Below, one piece after another: positions 1-12,084 of a stretch of DNA of 64,000 nt (its first letter is position 1; every line of letters starts with the position of its first letter). The notes below the pieces were generated by a model that saw only the letters and a program-made list of their open reading frames with translations, was not told where the DNA came from and searched no databases. A program made the translations under genes and the position numbers. Source of the stretch: Bicyclus anynana (Eukaryota; Arthropoda; Insecta; Lepidoptera; Nymphalidae); NCBI RefSeq assembly GCF_947172395.1, contig NC_069092.1, positions 8,291,418 to 8,355,417 of the forward strand, written 5' to 3'.

Positions 1-30
1 TAAATCAAAATCTGACAAAAATCTGATGTG

Positions 31-171
31 TAGTTTTCTGAAAAGTATGGTTTAGTAGACGGTCAGTTTACCCCTAGGTTTAGAGGTCTACATTGGTTCA
101 GGGCCCCCTCGGTTTGAGGCCTCCGTTTAACCGAGGGGGCCCCAGAAATGAACTAGACTTCTAAAAAACTA
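31..171. repeat. Small foldback (MITE-like) element
   Basis: The two halves are imperfect inverted repeats. The strongest arms are GGGCCCCCTCGG and CCGAGGGGGCCCC around 103-144, with weaker outer complementarity down to GTAGTTTT/AAAACTAC at the ends. The GC-rich core contrasts with AT-rich flanks. No coding content is seen and no target duplication was recognised. Confidence 0.45.
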
Positions 172-900
172 CTTCAGTTCGGGACCCAACATACCTATTG
201 GATTTCTTCAATACACGAGTTATTGGGTAGGAACAACGAGATACCTACCAGGATATCTCAGGTTTAAAAAGTTATTATCTATCCACCTACCGTACCAAAT
301 AATAAGTATACTTACTATAATGCATACTTACTTATGTTGGCATTGGATTGAACCTATTGTAGTCAGCTGCCGTCAAATTTACATAAAACCGAGTCAAATG
401 AATGAATCATAAAACAAGAACAAGTCATTACTAGGAGTCCATAGTTAACGAGAATTGATTAAGAAATTTGTTTTTACAGTGGATAGGGTAAGTTTGTAAT
501 TTTTTAACATGACTTTAAAAACTGAAACAGTTAAGTTGTGTTTATGTTAACAGATGTGTAACAATCACAAAGTAATAACTTTTAAAAACATTTAAAATAT
601 TTACCATTCGGGCGATAGTCTGAATATGTCTTGATCCGCATTTTCTTTTTCCAATGTATCCTTTATGAGTGTTCGATTAAAATATAACACAAATAACAAA
701 TTCTTTCATCACTGTACACTTGGCACTGAGAGACCATATCACATGTTTCGTGTTTATTGATTTTAATGTCAAAAAGGATACAAGTTACTTTGAAAATTTA
801 CATAACAACCACTTTTCACATTGTTTTTGCACGGGACAAACACAAGTAAAGACACTGAAATAACCAAAATTAGTAATAATAACGAAGTTAAGTATTTTTT
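172..900. other. AT-rich stretch without recognisable gene
   Basis: No exon with splice signals, RNA gene or clear repeat could be supported here. Confidence 0.5.
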
Positions 901-929
901 TTTGTTATAGGGTAGATTGAACGTGCGTC

Positions 930-1599
930 TACTGCGTTTGCACCACTTGATTTGACAGCTGCGCTGCGCGCTGATTTGCCCCGCGCGCTATCCCGAAATT
1001 CCCTATTCAAACATTGGGTGGCTAATCGCTTGAATGAGCGCGCTGACGCGTGCGAGCGGGACGCAACGTTGTGAAGTTAGATACACATGTCAGGGAGCGA
1101 CGGGAATAGTTTAAAAATAGAATGGGATTAATTGGCGTATACCGCGACCGACGCGCATCAAACAGTTTATTATTTTTTACCTTCAAATTAGAACATTAAA
1201 AAAAAAAAAGTTTAATATGAAAAACCCATTTACAAACAATTGAGCATTACAAAACCACTACACACTTTCCATGCTCATTGATGAATAACGAAATTCATAT
1301 AAAAATATTTCCATAGATAAATGATTTGCAAACAAAACTAAATCAAGTGGCACAATACACAGAATCCGCTTTTAGTAATATTGTTAAGATAGGTTTAGGT
1401 TTATTATAATAATAAAACTGACGTTGTTAATCGGATCTTGACTACACCACCGCCGTATAAACGTCAAACGCGCAGGCGCAGTGCGCGTAACTGACGTACG
1501 CATGCGTACTAAGTTCACTCCAGTGCTCGACGTCATCTTGTTTTTTTGCGGTAAAACATGAATTCAAAGTGAAATAGAAGGGGCGAATAAATATACGCC
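930..1599 (+). promoter_or_regulatory. CpG-rich promoter-like region with NRF1- and CRE-like motifs
   Basis: This is the most CpG-rich unique-looking stretch of the left flank. A GC block lies at 930-1080. At 1465-1510 there are GCGCAGGCGCAGTGCGCG and ACGCATGCGT, which resemble the NRF1/erect-wing consensus, and at 1490-1540 TGACGTAC and GACGTCA resemble CRE sites. It ends just before an ATG exon with a consensus donor at 1667. NRF1-like palindromes typify insect housekeeping promoters, so this is a plausible TATA-less promoter for a + strand transcript. The 930-1080 part could instead belong to a dispersed repeat. Confidence 0.4.
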
Positions 1600-1667
1600 A
1601 TGAAGATTCTTGCAACATCAGAAAATTATAACGTAAAGGAGACGATAGTAGGTAATGATATTACACA
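1600..1667 (+). CDS. Candidate first coding exon (22 codons), gene uncertain
   Basis: An ATG at 1600 opens 22 codons (starting MKILATSENYNVKE) that run into a perfect donor, ACA|GTAAGT, at 1668. The exon lies directly below a CpG-rich promoter-like region. It exits in phase 2, the same phase as the SLC46-type gene's first exon at 17651-17694, so it could be an alternative distal first exon of that gene spliced to 17792. It could equally belong to an unrelated transcript whose later exons were not found, or be non-functional. I do not recognise the peptide. A short upstream reading frame (ATG at 1558) precedes it. Confidence 0.25.
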
Positions 1668-2940
1668 GTAAGTATGTTTAAGTGAGCTCTGGGATGTATG
1701 AGTGTTTGTTAATGTCTGGTTCTCGATGAAATTTGGCTTATAAATTATAATCTGACTCGGGACAGCCATTGATTAGATGTATTATATAATTTATGTACTT
1801 AATACTTATTGATTATTTTTTTTAGTACAAAATATCATTGAGTTTAAGTCAATGATAATTTTATACTATAGATCGGTTATGTCCCTAGAAAATCACCGCA
1901 AAAAGTGATCCTAATAAATAGGCTACAAAAACTGAGCGTACACATGGACAATTTTGTCTTTAATTCCCTTATTTATTTATGTGTAGGTATATAGTTTTTA
2001 CACTTCCTGAACACACAACTCGAGATAGACGTGTTGACCACAACTAACATTGAGATGTGGAAAATTCCTCATTTGAGCACCTCATTTTTCATGACATAGC
2101 AACACATCTAACAGTATTTAACATCATTGGTATAAGTACATACATACTTACTAATATAAAAATTGAACCAGTAAGATGTTTTGAATTTTTATTACAGGAC
2201 ATTATATGAATACTGTACGACGGATATTATAAACTTCTTACATCTTTTATGACTGTTATTTTAAAAACAGTGCTTCTACGAAATAATCAAAATAGTTGTC
2301 AGTAAAATCGCCATAAGTATGTCTGTGGTCATTTGCGATCTCATTTTTCTCAGTCGAAAATTTAACGGTACATTTAGCAAGCAAGGTTTAATAATATGAG
2401 GCTAAGTGAATGACCTCGCGAAGCAAGACGTTAAGCGCACTTCAAGTAGGTAGATACCTATAGCTAATAGGTGGGTGTATATAGCGTAATCACCCCTATC
2501 ATTTTCCATTCGTTCGAACATCATTACTTAAGACATTTTCACCTGTATTAACACCACAGCATATATATTATTTACAGTATGTGTTGTCTGATATTGTTCA
2601 ACCTTCAGAGTTAGGTTGAGGTATGTACTAGGTATTTACTGAGTAAGTTCTAGTTAGGTACCTACCTATTAAGTTTATTGATAAATCCTATTTTGTGATT
2701 GGTGGTACGGCTTTTGTTTGCGTTGATTAAGCAACTTTGCTTGTACTTGTAGATATAGGTAATGTGTATTCCTTCCTCAACCTAGATTCGTAATGAGTGC
2801 TTAGGGTAGGCAGTGAACTTTCGCATCTATGAAGTGCACGCCACTAATTCGTATCTATATGTAGAAACTGCATGAGAATCCGTCTTTGAGTTTATCGCGA
2901 ACAGACAGACAGACATACAGACGCGGCGGAAGACATTAAA

Positions 2941-3297
2941 CTAGCGGACGCCCGCGACTTCGTCTGCGTGGTTTTATGTTTTTCACAAATCCTGCGTGTA
3001 CTGTCGCCGACATTATAGAAGTTTTAAAGGGAAACAAATCTTACATGATTTTTGCGAAACTTTAATCGTATACGCAGCGAATGCAGCGTAAGTTCTCAAT
3101 CGGAAAAAATCTCCCGATTTTGAAACATTCTTCATTGGTGCTCCGCTCCTATTGGTCTTAGCGTAATAATATATAACCTATAGCCTTCCTCGATAAACGG
3201 ACTATCTAACATTAAACAATTTTTCACATGGGGTCAGTAGTTCCTGAGATTCAACCAAACAAACAAACTCTTCAGCTTTATAATATAAGTATATATA
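2941..3297 (-). mobile_element. Lep1-like non-autonomous Helitron
   Basis: On the minus strand it starts near 3297 with the lepidopteran Helitron head (ATATTATAAAGCTGAAGAG, then TTTGTTTG) and ends at 2941 with the short hairpin GCGGGCGTCCGC followed by CTAG and a T. It has no coding capacity. The same family recurs in both orientations across the window. Confidence 0.7.
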
Positions 3298-4009
3298 CAG
3301 ACAGAAGATACCTGCCCACTAATTATCACTTACCAGTCTATTTGAACTACCCGCTTCAGGGTGAGGCCTCCCTTCTTATGGGAGAGGGAATATAGAGCTT
3401 GGAGCCACCACGCTGATCCAATGCAAGTTCGCGTTACTTTAATGTGATAATGATAAGATTACGATTATAATAAAATGTAAATGATAATGATCAAGACCGA
3501 CTGCTATTCTGTGTCCAAAGCACGAAGGTGTACCTACATACCTACACCACCAAAATCCCGGAGAATTTTTACTGATATTTTCTTATAAGAAACAAAAGCT
3601 TAGTATTTCATAGCCTGACCAAGGATTCGAACCCAGAACCTCGTGAACCGAAGCCACAGCCCACATAGACTAACCTCTGAACCAATAACAGTCTCAACTA
3701 ATATTACAATAATTTCACCTAATCAGATAGTTACGTAGTCCCTACGTCTCAAAATATAATTATGGACTTTGCTCATGTATGATTACCGTCGCGAGAAATG
3801 TTGAGTCATCCGTTACTGTTCCAATATTCAATCAATTGTCTCATGACGAAAAGATTCTATTCATTTTTCTCTCTGTTTAAGGATTCGATAAACAACCGAA
3901 GAGCCTATTTTTTGCAGAATACATAAAGAAAGATATTTAAAATCAAGTCGAAATCTACAATTTTAAGGGGGCATAACTACCGGTTCTACGTTCGGCTGTA
4001 TGTATGTAC

Positions 4010-4085
4010 GCCTTCAAACTGATCAGAAGGCTTTTTAGTTTAAATTAATTTTTGAGTTGGAAGTCGGTTGAATTTTTTTATTAAA
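4010..4085 (+). repeat. Fragment of the repeat that forms the large inverted repeat at 21678-22000
   Basis: The stretch from CCTTCAAACTGATCAGAAGG to the end of AAGTCGGTTGAATTTTTTTA matches the right arm of the inverted repeat near 21.9 kb, minus a central deletion. It is a dispersed repeat fragment, not a gene. Confidence 0.6.
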
Positions 4086-4304
4086 TTTTTTTATTTCTAT
4101 CGGATGCATCGAAGTATAGAAAGAAAGAGGTCTTGAAAAGAAAACACCCCATGGCGTACGTTCATAATTTTGTCCGAGTCGCCTTTACGAGTAGTATCAC
4201 ATACTTACACAAAAATTGAAGCTGAATATGCAGATAATATACCTATTTGGTCCTGTGCGCAAAGATCATTGATCACCTGACCACAAGTCGTGAGTTGACC
4301 ATGC

Positions 4305-4562
4305 TCATCATTTATCATTTATAACCCATATTCGCGGCTCACTTTTGAGCACTAGTCTCCTCTCAGAATGAGAGGGATTAGCTATCACGCTGGCTCAGTG
4401 TGGATTTGCAGTTTTCGCACACGTAAAGAATTTAAAAAATCTCACATATACAGATTTCGTTACAATGTTTTTCCTTCACCGTTCGAGACTATTGACATTT
4501 AATCACATGGTCAAACCCCAGGCTTTATTCGAACCTACGACCTCCGAATAATAGTGCTCACT
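4305..4562 (-). mobile_element. tRNA-derived SINE, old copy
   Basis: Reading the minus strand gives the same order as better copies: tRNA-like head (B box GGTTCGAATCC-like), then AATCACATG, GGTGAAGGAAAA, CTGCATA, the CCAGCGTG segment and CCTCTCATTCTGAGAGGAG. It is diverged. Confidence 0.6.
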
Positions 4563-4960
4563 TCTCAATGTTTAAAGTGCCGCCATCTAGTATGATTTAT
4601 ATGAACGAACGATCGATGTCACGCACCTGGCGAGCGTGCGAGTGCGACACAGTGAAGGCGTTGGATTCACATATTATCTACTTAATTTCATAAAGTGAAG
4701 CCAGATGTCGCTGTATGGAATTTAATATCATGTAAGCCAAGATCCCAGGGCTTCTTGACTTCTTCTTTCAAGAGAAATCGAGAGTTGTGACTACCTAATA
4801 CCCACCAGTGTCTACCACTGGTAGGTATTAAGCTTTGGTTGTAGGTAACGATATTTTATAGGTACTAGATATAATAATAATAATAATAATACATACAGTT
4901 TGTGCATACAAAATCACCTCAAAAAGTGATCCGAATTTAGCTAGTCCACACAGCACGCAC

Positions 4961-5207
4961 GTTTCTTTTTTTGTATTCTTTACAAGTTAGCCCTTGTCTA
5001 CAATCTCACCTTATGGTAAGTGATGAAAATCCACACCCCTTTCGGTTTCTACACGGCACCGTACCGGAACGCTAAATCGCTTGGCGGTACGTTTTTGCTG
5101 GTAGGGTGGTAGCCACGGCCGAAGCCTCCCACCAGCCAGACCTGGACTAATTACGGAAATCTCAATATGCCCAGCCGGGGATCGAACAACGCCTGCCGTT
5201 AGACTGC
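4961..5207 (-). mobile_element. Second-family tRNA-derived SINE, truncated
   Basis: This is the reverse complement of the family seen intact at 41018-41342 and 55864-56185. It includes the GGGATCGAAC B-box region, the CTGGTGGGAGGCTTC segment, TACCGCCAAGCGATTTAGCG and the tail ending in TTGTAAAGAATA. The tRNA-like 5' end with the A box is missing. Confidence 0.7.
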
Positions 5208-5325
5208 AATGTTCTCTTTATAATTAAAAATGTAAGATTTCATTTTTTGATTGTTTGGTAGCAAGCTCCGAAACTACTGTAGTATTATGGAATTTTTTTC
5301 ATAATACTACTTTATCAGCGAGTAA

Positions 5326-5399
5326 CGTAGTCTATATTTAATCTCCGCATTCCCACGGGAATGGGAACTACGCGGATGAAACCACGGGGTGTCTGGTAG
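5326..5399 (+). mobile_element. Helitron 3' fragment
   Basis: This contains the conserved pre-terminal segment CCCACGGGAATGGGAAC...GCGGATGAAACC...CTGGTAGT found in Lep1-like Helitrons. The 5' part is lost. Confidence 0.5.
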
Positions 5400-5871
5400 T
5401 CATAAATATTTGCAATAAATTGCACTGCAAGATGGGTTCTTTGATAGGATTCCCTTACTCTACGGAGTTCAGCCGTGCGTATCCTCCGACGCCATTCGAT
5501 GTCATATAACCGCCTTATAAGTAGAATACAGTGCAAAATCTAAGTATACGTTGTTTTGGAGTTCTATAACTAATTCTTTGCACTATTATTTGTTCGAACC
5601 AGCAGATTATTGACCTGATTTGAAGTGAAAACTATCCTCTATAATTTAGCAATACCTAGCAGGGCATATACATAATAGAAAAATGCATTAATCTTAGACC
5701 TTGCCTTTAATGTAACTGAAATATGTTGCTATTCGACAGCAGAAATAAGTGCGTTAATACTTCACTGGGCCATATCTTAGATATTTCTCTTAAAACTTGC
5801 GAATAAAGTAGTTTATGTACTGTGAAGATTTCTAATGAAAACTGTGACCGAAAGATGAGTAATTTACTAGA

Positions 5872-6180
5872 TACTGGCGGACGCCTGCGACTTCGTCCGC
5901 CCTTAGACCTCTTTAATCCAGCCCTTGCAGTAGTATCGCTGTAAAATGTAGTAACTACTCCCGTTTTCCCAACATTTCCCTTCACTGCTCTGCTCCTATT
6001 GATCGTAGCGTGATGAAAAGTATAAGTAACCTGCCCAGGAGTATGAAGAATAATTGTACTAAGTTTCGTTAAAATCCGTCGACTAGTTTTTGTTTTTTAT
6101 CGAACATACAGACAGACAGACAAAAATTTTACTGATTGCATTTTTGGCATCACTATCGATCACTAATCACCCGCTGATTT
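5872..6180 (-). mobile_element. Helitron, (TGTC)n-containing subfamily
   Basis: The minus strand starts near AGTGATCGATAGTGATGCC, carries TGTCTGTCTGTCTG, the segment GACGGATTTTAACGAAACTT, and ends in GGCGGACGAAGTCGCAGGCG...CCGCCAGT. The copy at 33921-34444 shares the same head and body but has gained a G-rich minisatellite. The open frame at 5707-5985 on this strand is internal to the element and unlikely to be a gene. Confidence 0.65.
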
Positions 6181-6182
6181 TA

Positions 6183-7710
6183 GAAATATATTTCATGTAC
6201 ATAATTGACCTCTTATACAGATTCATTATAAGTATAGATAGATTTCGTTTATTACCTTGGCTTGCTTTCCTCCGCCTTCGCTTTCTGTGTAAAAATTCAT
6301 ATCGCCCGCCATTCTCACAGTAATAAGCACTTATCGCCAAGTCTATTAATTTTGCAACTACGCATAACACAAGACCGATCATCTTCTACAATCACGAGAT
6401 CTCCCTATCTTATCTTAAGTATCGACACTCAAGGCCTTTCTTCCTCCTTCTAAGGTTCACGTTTAACACTGTTCTTTTTAATCGGCCTTTATTACAACGT
6501 AGTACAAACTTCAAACATATTTTATGTAGGAATTGCACTACGTTCCACATCACCTTTACGGTCACAGCAACAATAAACACTGCACCTATTGTTCAACGTT
6601 CAAGTTTATCCACTATTCCAGTGACTTCTCAGTTTATCTACAGGTTATCGCTACCCACTTCTACATCATCCCACGACTATTAAACCGAGGCTACTTGTGT
6701 GACTATTCAGCTAATAACATCGCTACATATCATATGCGATCCGGGAGGTATTATTATTAAGGCTAAAAGTGTATGCCACACGCGTTTATACATATTTTAA
6801 GAATAACAAATAATACACAACACTAACACTGGGTGTTATACAACTACTGGTATTGTTTACATAGATGATTTACAATGTTTATGTTTGTAGGATTGATTTA
6901 CACTTGGATCACTGGAGTTGTGTTGACTACTGTGAATGGATAACTGGTTATAATTAGCTGGTATATAAAAAGTACTGATATCTTTGAAGGGCAGGTGTGT
7001 TATGGCAATGCAACGGTTTAAAATAAAGTCGCTATACGACGTAGCGGTAATCATATTATGTTGGTACGTGCTGATTATAAAGAAGCAGTCGAGGTTCATA
7101 GACCTTGTGTTATAGATGTTTTGTCTGATATTTCTTTTATCTTTGCGAACGTGAATGAAAAGACGCTATAATTTTGTAGCATTTTCCTGCGCTTGAAAAT
7201 GATAAAAAAAAAAATAAACAAAAACACATATTAGATAAGTAACAACATTATTGCGTCACTCCGAAATCAAATTTCAAAAGTAATAAAAAAAAAACATTTA
7301 AATGCAAACGCTTTGTTTGCGTAATAGTCCGGGATCAGTAGAACATTTTACAACTGATTACTATCAAGTATCAAGTTATTTTTTTGTGAGTAGCTGCATC
7401 TCGATGAGACGATCAACTTTTTTAATTACGAAAATTCTTTATTCTGATAGCTTAATGAGTTACCAGGAAATGAAAATTTCTGAGCGTCGGAACGTAGTTT
7501 ATCAAAAGTTGTTACTAACCAGATGTTTTTTTAACGTTGATTAATTAATAGTTATACAACTTAACAGCCAAAATGTACTACAAATTGCGTGGTAACCTGG
7601 TATATGGAAACATACGTCATGTAATTATAAAGCTTTATGTGTCTATGAATAAAAAACATGAAGTCAAAGTGAAAAAGGAATAATATAGTTCAAGGGTCTT
7701 CATATTTCTA
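6183..7710. other. No gene recognised
   Basis: Several short open frames of 60-80 codons exist on both strands, but none has splice context, codon structure or family resemblance. The stretch is AT-rich and apparently unique. Confidence 0.5.
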
Positions 7711-7906
7711 TCTATACTAATATTATAAAGCTGAAGAGTTTGTTTGCTTGATTGAACGCGCTAATCTCAGGAACTACTGGTCCGATTTGAAAAATTCTTT
7801 CAGTGTTAGATAGCCCATTTATCGAGGAAGGCTATAGGCTATATATTATCCCCGTATTCCTACGGGAACGGGAACCACGCGAGTGAAACCGCGCGGCATC
7901 AGCTAG
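7711..7906 (+). mobile_element. Complete Lep1-like Helitron (196 bp)
   Basis: It begins TCTATACTAATATTATAAAG, continues with the lepidopteran body (GAACGCGCTAATCTCAGGAA, AGGCTATAGGCTATATATTA, CCACGCGAGTGAAACCGCG) and ends in CTAG. The base before TC is A and the base after CTAG is T, as expected for Helitron insertion between A and T without target duplication. This is the cleanest copy here. Confidence 0.85.
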
Positions 7907-8684
7907 TAATAGAATATAACAAAGCAGAGAAACCAAGGACGTTGCATTTCACTCACGACTAATATACGGACTACTATCGTTGCCCGTAGCATCCGGAATG
8001 GTGCTGCATCCAACATTTTAATTAGATTTGACTGCTAAATCGCATTGGACTAGTTACTGACTACTGTAGTTTTACTGTTACATTTCACATATTTTTTCTT
8101 TACTGAAAAATTAAAAAAAAATCCGTAATTTAAAGCGTTTAATCGACACCTCCCGTGACACCAGAAGGCTGGCCTATATTTAGGCCAAAGAATTAGCATT
8201 GCCATACAACGTGGCAATACTGCCAGCCTTCTGGGCACTTTACCTATGATCGTCGATTCGGACGAATTTTACGACGCCTGAGCCTTTAGATATAATTTAA
8301 ATTTAGTATATTTTATTTTTAATTTTTATAATATGTAGTTATAGATATTTAGGTAGGTAGTTTTAATATTATTGTAAAACTTTATAAAATTGGATAAATA
8401 AAACATATTTGACTACCAAACAAGCGTGTTTGATGATTTTGTCCACTCAACATTTCCAAATTCTTCGAAATTTTTTTAAGTAAAATAATATATACTTTTG
8501 ACGCAAGTTATTAAGTAAATTACTGTCGAGAACGAATATAAAAGTTGAAGACTTTTTAATTGAATGAGGCTGCTAATTGCTGTTTCGGCTGAAAATTGTA
8601 GAGTAGGAAGCCAAAGTAATGAAAATTGCTTTTAAATTTTGTAGTTTTTTTTCCACCGCGAAAAAAGTAAATAACCATTTATTT

Positions 8685-8800
8685 TTCTTATTATATAATC
8701 TACTAAATCGGTACCCATGACGCTTTAGTAACTGCAAATTTAGCATCCCGGACTCCCCTACTATGAAGCGTTATAATTTTACGTTTAACCCAAATAGTAA
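8685..8800. repeat. Dispersed repeat also present at 20035-20150
   Basis: Both loci share the run from CCCATGACGCTTTAGTAACT through TGCAAATTTAGCATCCCGG and CTCCC. The family is not recognised. Confidence 0.55.
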
Positions 8801-8957
8801 AACGAAAGTAAAAGTACTCACCCAACATCCTGTTCACTTCTTTCTCAGTCATCGTCGTCATCAACGTTCTTCATGGTACTATCTGGAACAATGGAGTAAA
8901 ATTACGTCACTGCTAAGCCCTGCTTTCTAAGCTTGCACCATTAGGTACCCATTCACA

Positions 8958-9593
8958 CAGAGGCGTAGCGTGCCTTGGAGAGGGCCCCTCTAAGGCACGC
9001 TACTGTTGTGTTGTATCAAAATTAGTTGGGGGGGCCAGGGTAAAGTTTTTTCACAAAAAATACAAAATTGCTTGCTTAAAATAAATATGACAGTGACTTA
9101 ACCTATGTAAGATGTTTTCATTGAGAGGGGTAAGGCCAATAGTCCACCACGCTGGCCCAATGCGGAGTGGCAGACTTCACACACGCAGAGAATTAGGAAA
9201 ATTCTCTGGTATGCAGGTTTTCTCACGATGTTTTTCTTCACCGTTTGATACACGTGATATTTAATTTTTTAAAATGCACACAACTGAATAGTTAGAGATG
9301 CATGCCCGGGACCGAATTCGAACCCACATCCTCCAGAATCAGAGGCAGTGGGGCTATCACAGCTCATCCAGGCTGTATGCTTAACCAGGGAAAAAAATAT
9401 TCCTTTATTTGAATTTTATCTTTTCTGAAGTGAAACTCTATAGGCAGTTTTTTGTATGATTTTTTTCCGGGAAGCACCAAATTAAGTGACATTGTTGATT
9501 ACATTTTACCAATTTTTACTTTCATACGTAAGGGGCGCCTGTAGGGGGCCCCGTATTATGGATACGGCTGATACAACGGTAGCTACGCCCCTG
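8958..9593 (-). mobile_element. hAT-like MITE, interrupted by a SINE
   Basis: The ends are CAGAGGCGTAGCG and the inverted GGTAGCTACGCCCCTG. The same termini define a cleaner copy at 59962-60273, which has a near-perfect 8-bp target duplication. Flanks here (CATTCACA and ATTCAATT) match only partly. A SINE has inserted at about 9120-9364. An open frame at 9486-9734 overlaps the end and is probably spurious. Confidence 0.6.
9120..9364 (-). mobile_element. tRNA-derived SINE nested in hAT-like MITE
   Basis: The minus strand reads tRNA-like head (B box GGTTCGAAT region), GCATGCATCTC, GTGTGCATTTT, GTGAAGAAAAACATCGTGAG, CTGCATACCAGAGAATTTTC and TGGACTATTGGCC. It is the standard family, inserted inside the element at 8958-9593 and therefore younger than it. 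Confidence 0.7.
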
Positions 9594-9749
9594 ATTCAAT
9601 TTGCAATCTACATTATAGAAACTTACATGCACTTTTCGTATAAGCTTTGTAAATTTACATTTTTAATTTTACGTGTAATTCTGATTTTATTGTTTTTATT
9701 TATCATCAAATATTTTGTGTCAAGTTACATATAACTTAATCTACGTGTG

Positions 9750-10570
9750 ACTTTACCTTTCTACTCCAAGCACCAAGTAATGCACATTTAACTACACAAC
9801 ACTAAAACTCAACTAAAAACTGTAACGTGACTAAATAAATACACACAAATTTAAACTAAACAGTCTCTTATATGTTCACTTGTATTTAAATCCATTTTGA
9901 GTAGGTTTTGTGGGGGATGATAAAGATTTTTTTGGGTTCCCGTAGAGGCATCTCTACGAGGGTTGGAAAACTGCGGAAATGCACGAAGTCAGCCGAGCGT
10001 GGCCGATTGTTAATACCTATACAGATCCGTATTTTAATCCCACTGAATAACTGACCTGTTTAAAGTTTATCATCAATCTTTTTGAAAATATTTGACTAGT
10101 TAAATTAACATATCTAAATTCACTTTCACAGTATATTTTTTTTGCCAAATTATTAACATTTAACATATAATATTGTGGTAATTTTTTACGCGCGATGTAC
10201 TTAAGTTTGAAGACGTTATTTTTTTTTCGATTTATCACATTTATTAGGGTAACACTTTGTGCATTTGTTGTTTTTAATTTAGAAAAGGTGATGGTTTTAA
10301 TTTCGAAGTTAGTACGTGCCTGGTTCACCCTGCAGTGAGGTCGTCGAGGGACGCCATGTTTTCCACGCATGCGCCCCAATTTTCCTTTACGGGGTACGGT
10401 AATCGCTAACTCAGTATCTCAACTTTAACTGAGTGGTCGAATGTTACCAGTTTTGTTTATTAATTCTAATTATTGCTACGAAAAACATTTGTAAATTACA
10501 GATACGTAATTTATTTTTTTGTAATTGGTATCACTTAGATGTTCTATATTTGAAATTTGAATATGGAAAG
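9750..10570. other. No gene recognised
   Basis: There is a minus-strand open frame of 120 codons (10017-10379), but it is Lys/Asn-rich with no domain, and its start lies in a small CpG patch (CACGCATGCGCCCC near 10365). I do not support it as a gene. Confidence 0.45.
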
Positions 10571-10792
10571 TTCATGGTGTTGCGCGCGCAAGTCTCACCC
10601 TTACTGCCGTACTCCAAGCGCATTGACAATAGAGCATGGGATCAATATAATGACGTCACGCCATTGAACATACGTGCGGAAGACTCCACTCCACTTCCCT
10701 TCACGACACGGAAATATCTGCAGACTCGTTTAATATAGTTATTTGTTTTTCTTTCCGCAACTATAACTATAAATGTAAGAGATTTATTAGAC

Positions 10793-10836
10793 ATGTCTGA
10801 TGAAAAAGAAAAACTAAGCGGTTCGCAATTTGGCAC
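10793..10836 (+). CDS. Speculative alternative first exon
   Basis: ATG at 10793 encodes MSDEKEKLSGSQFG plus two bases, then a donor AC|GTATGT at 10837. It is exactly 44 nt with exit phase 2, the same length and phase as the accepted first exon of the SLC46-type gene (17651-17694). A CRE-like TGACGTCA (about 10652) and a GCGCGCGC tract (about 10583) lie upstream. Without splicing the frame would stop after 40 codons. The evidence is circumstantial. Confidence 0.15.
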
Positions 10837-10904
10837 GTATGTATTATTGACTGTGCTTATAAATTGTAATACCATTACACGAGCTAAATTTATCGAAAGG
10901 AATG

Positions 10905-11122
10905 TACGCACATAGCTAGGTATAAGCTTAGCTAGAGTGTCATGTATGAACTGTGCCTTATGGATAGCAAAAAGGTCTATTTCACAGAAGTAAGGTCCCT
11001 AACAAAAGTGCTACATATTGCTGGAGGCATGTATACACGCAGCTAGTTAAAAGCTTAGCTAGACTATCAACAATGCCTTATGAAGCAAAGAGATTTAGTT
11101 TATAGCAGTAAAGTTCCGTAGA
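10905..11122. repeat. Two-copy diverged direct repeat (about 125 bp apart)
   Basis: TAGCTAGGTATAAGCTTAGC...TGTGCCTTATGGATAGCAAA...AGTAAGGTCCC is followed about 125 bp later by CAGCTAGTTAAAAGCTTAGC...TGCCTTATGAAGCAAAG...AGTAAAGTTCC. This is an old local duplication with no coding content. Confidence 0.6.
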
Positions 11123-11147
11123 CTGTATCCGTAATACAAGTAAAGTA

Positions 11148-11330
11148 GTATCCTACTTGTTTGTTTGGATGTTTGTTTCTCTTTAACGCCGCAACTACTG
11201 AACCGATTTGGTTGTTTGTAATGGAAATAGATTAAACTCTACATACTTTAAATCCCGGAAAAATCCACGGTTTCCGAGGGATTTGTGAAAAACTAAATTC
11301 CACGCGAACAAAGTCGCGGGCGTCCACTTG
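11148..11330 (+). mobile_element. Helitron, third subfamily
   Basis: The head is CTACTTGTTTGTTTGGATG, the body GCAACTACTGAACCGATTTG, and the tail CCACGCGAACAAAGTCGCGG then GCGTCCACTTGT, a mutated version of the GCGTCCGCTAGT terminus. Confidence 0.65.
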
Positions 11331-12084
11331 TAAGTAATACGTAATAGTAACTTAAGTTAATAAGTGGGTATGGCCAAAACTTTAGGAAATTCTAAACAGT
11401 TTGTTATATATTTGAGCGTAATTAATGTCATAATCTTTCATCACAATCAAAAATCTTCCGTTTGCTTAAATAGGTCAGTATAATAAACATGCAAATAATA
11501 ATTATTTCAATCGGCTACATTCTTCATATTCAACGTATTTCAAGGCCAGTAACATTCCCCATTAGGAACGTATGATTCTATGGTAATCGTACTGCGTCAT
11601 TTGTATCAAGTCCGTTTGCTACAATAGGGTCTGATGGATTCCGTTTCAATGCGTTTTCTGCCTTAGGGATTTCGCTTTCACGATCAGAGAATTGCATAGA
11701 CGTTCGATTGAATTGAAGGTAGCTCTATAATACTCCTGGGGACTATAAGGAAATCGAGTGATTTATAAATTGCAACGTTGCATCGTTACTGCATTTTAAT
11801 TTAATATAACATTCTTTTTACTTTGCTGCTCTAATTATATTAATTGATATTCTGGTGACAGAAGGGCTGGCTCATTTTTTGCGCAAAGGATGATGAGCCT
11901 GGTTGTCCAGCGCGGAAATGCAGCCAGTATTCTTGCCACCATTCCACGTGGGCATGATTTGTATAGTTATTAGGATAAGTTAGCTTAAGTTCCTTATTGT
12001 ATTCTATCTCAATTGATATTTGATCTATGTTGCTGCTCTATATTGCTGCTAAGTGTCTAACACTTAGGTATATATACATAAAAT

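Noticed and set aside
10017..10379. 120-codon minus-strand open frame beginning in a CpG patch
   Set aside because: Composition follows the AT-rich DNA, with no domain, no conserved block and no splice support.
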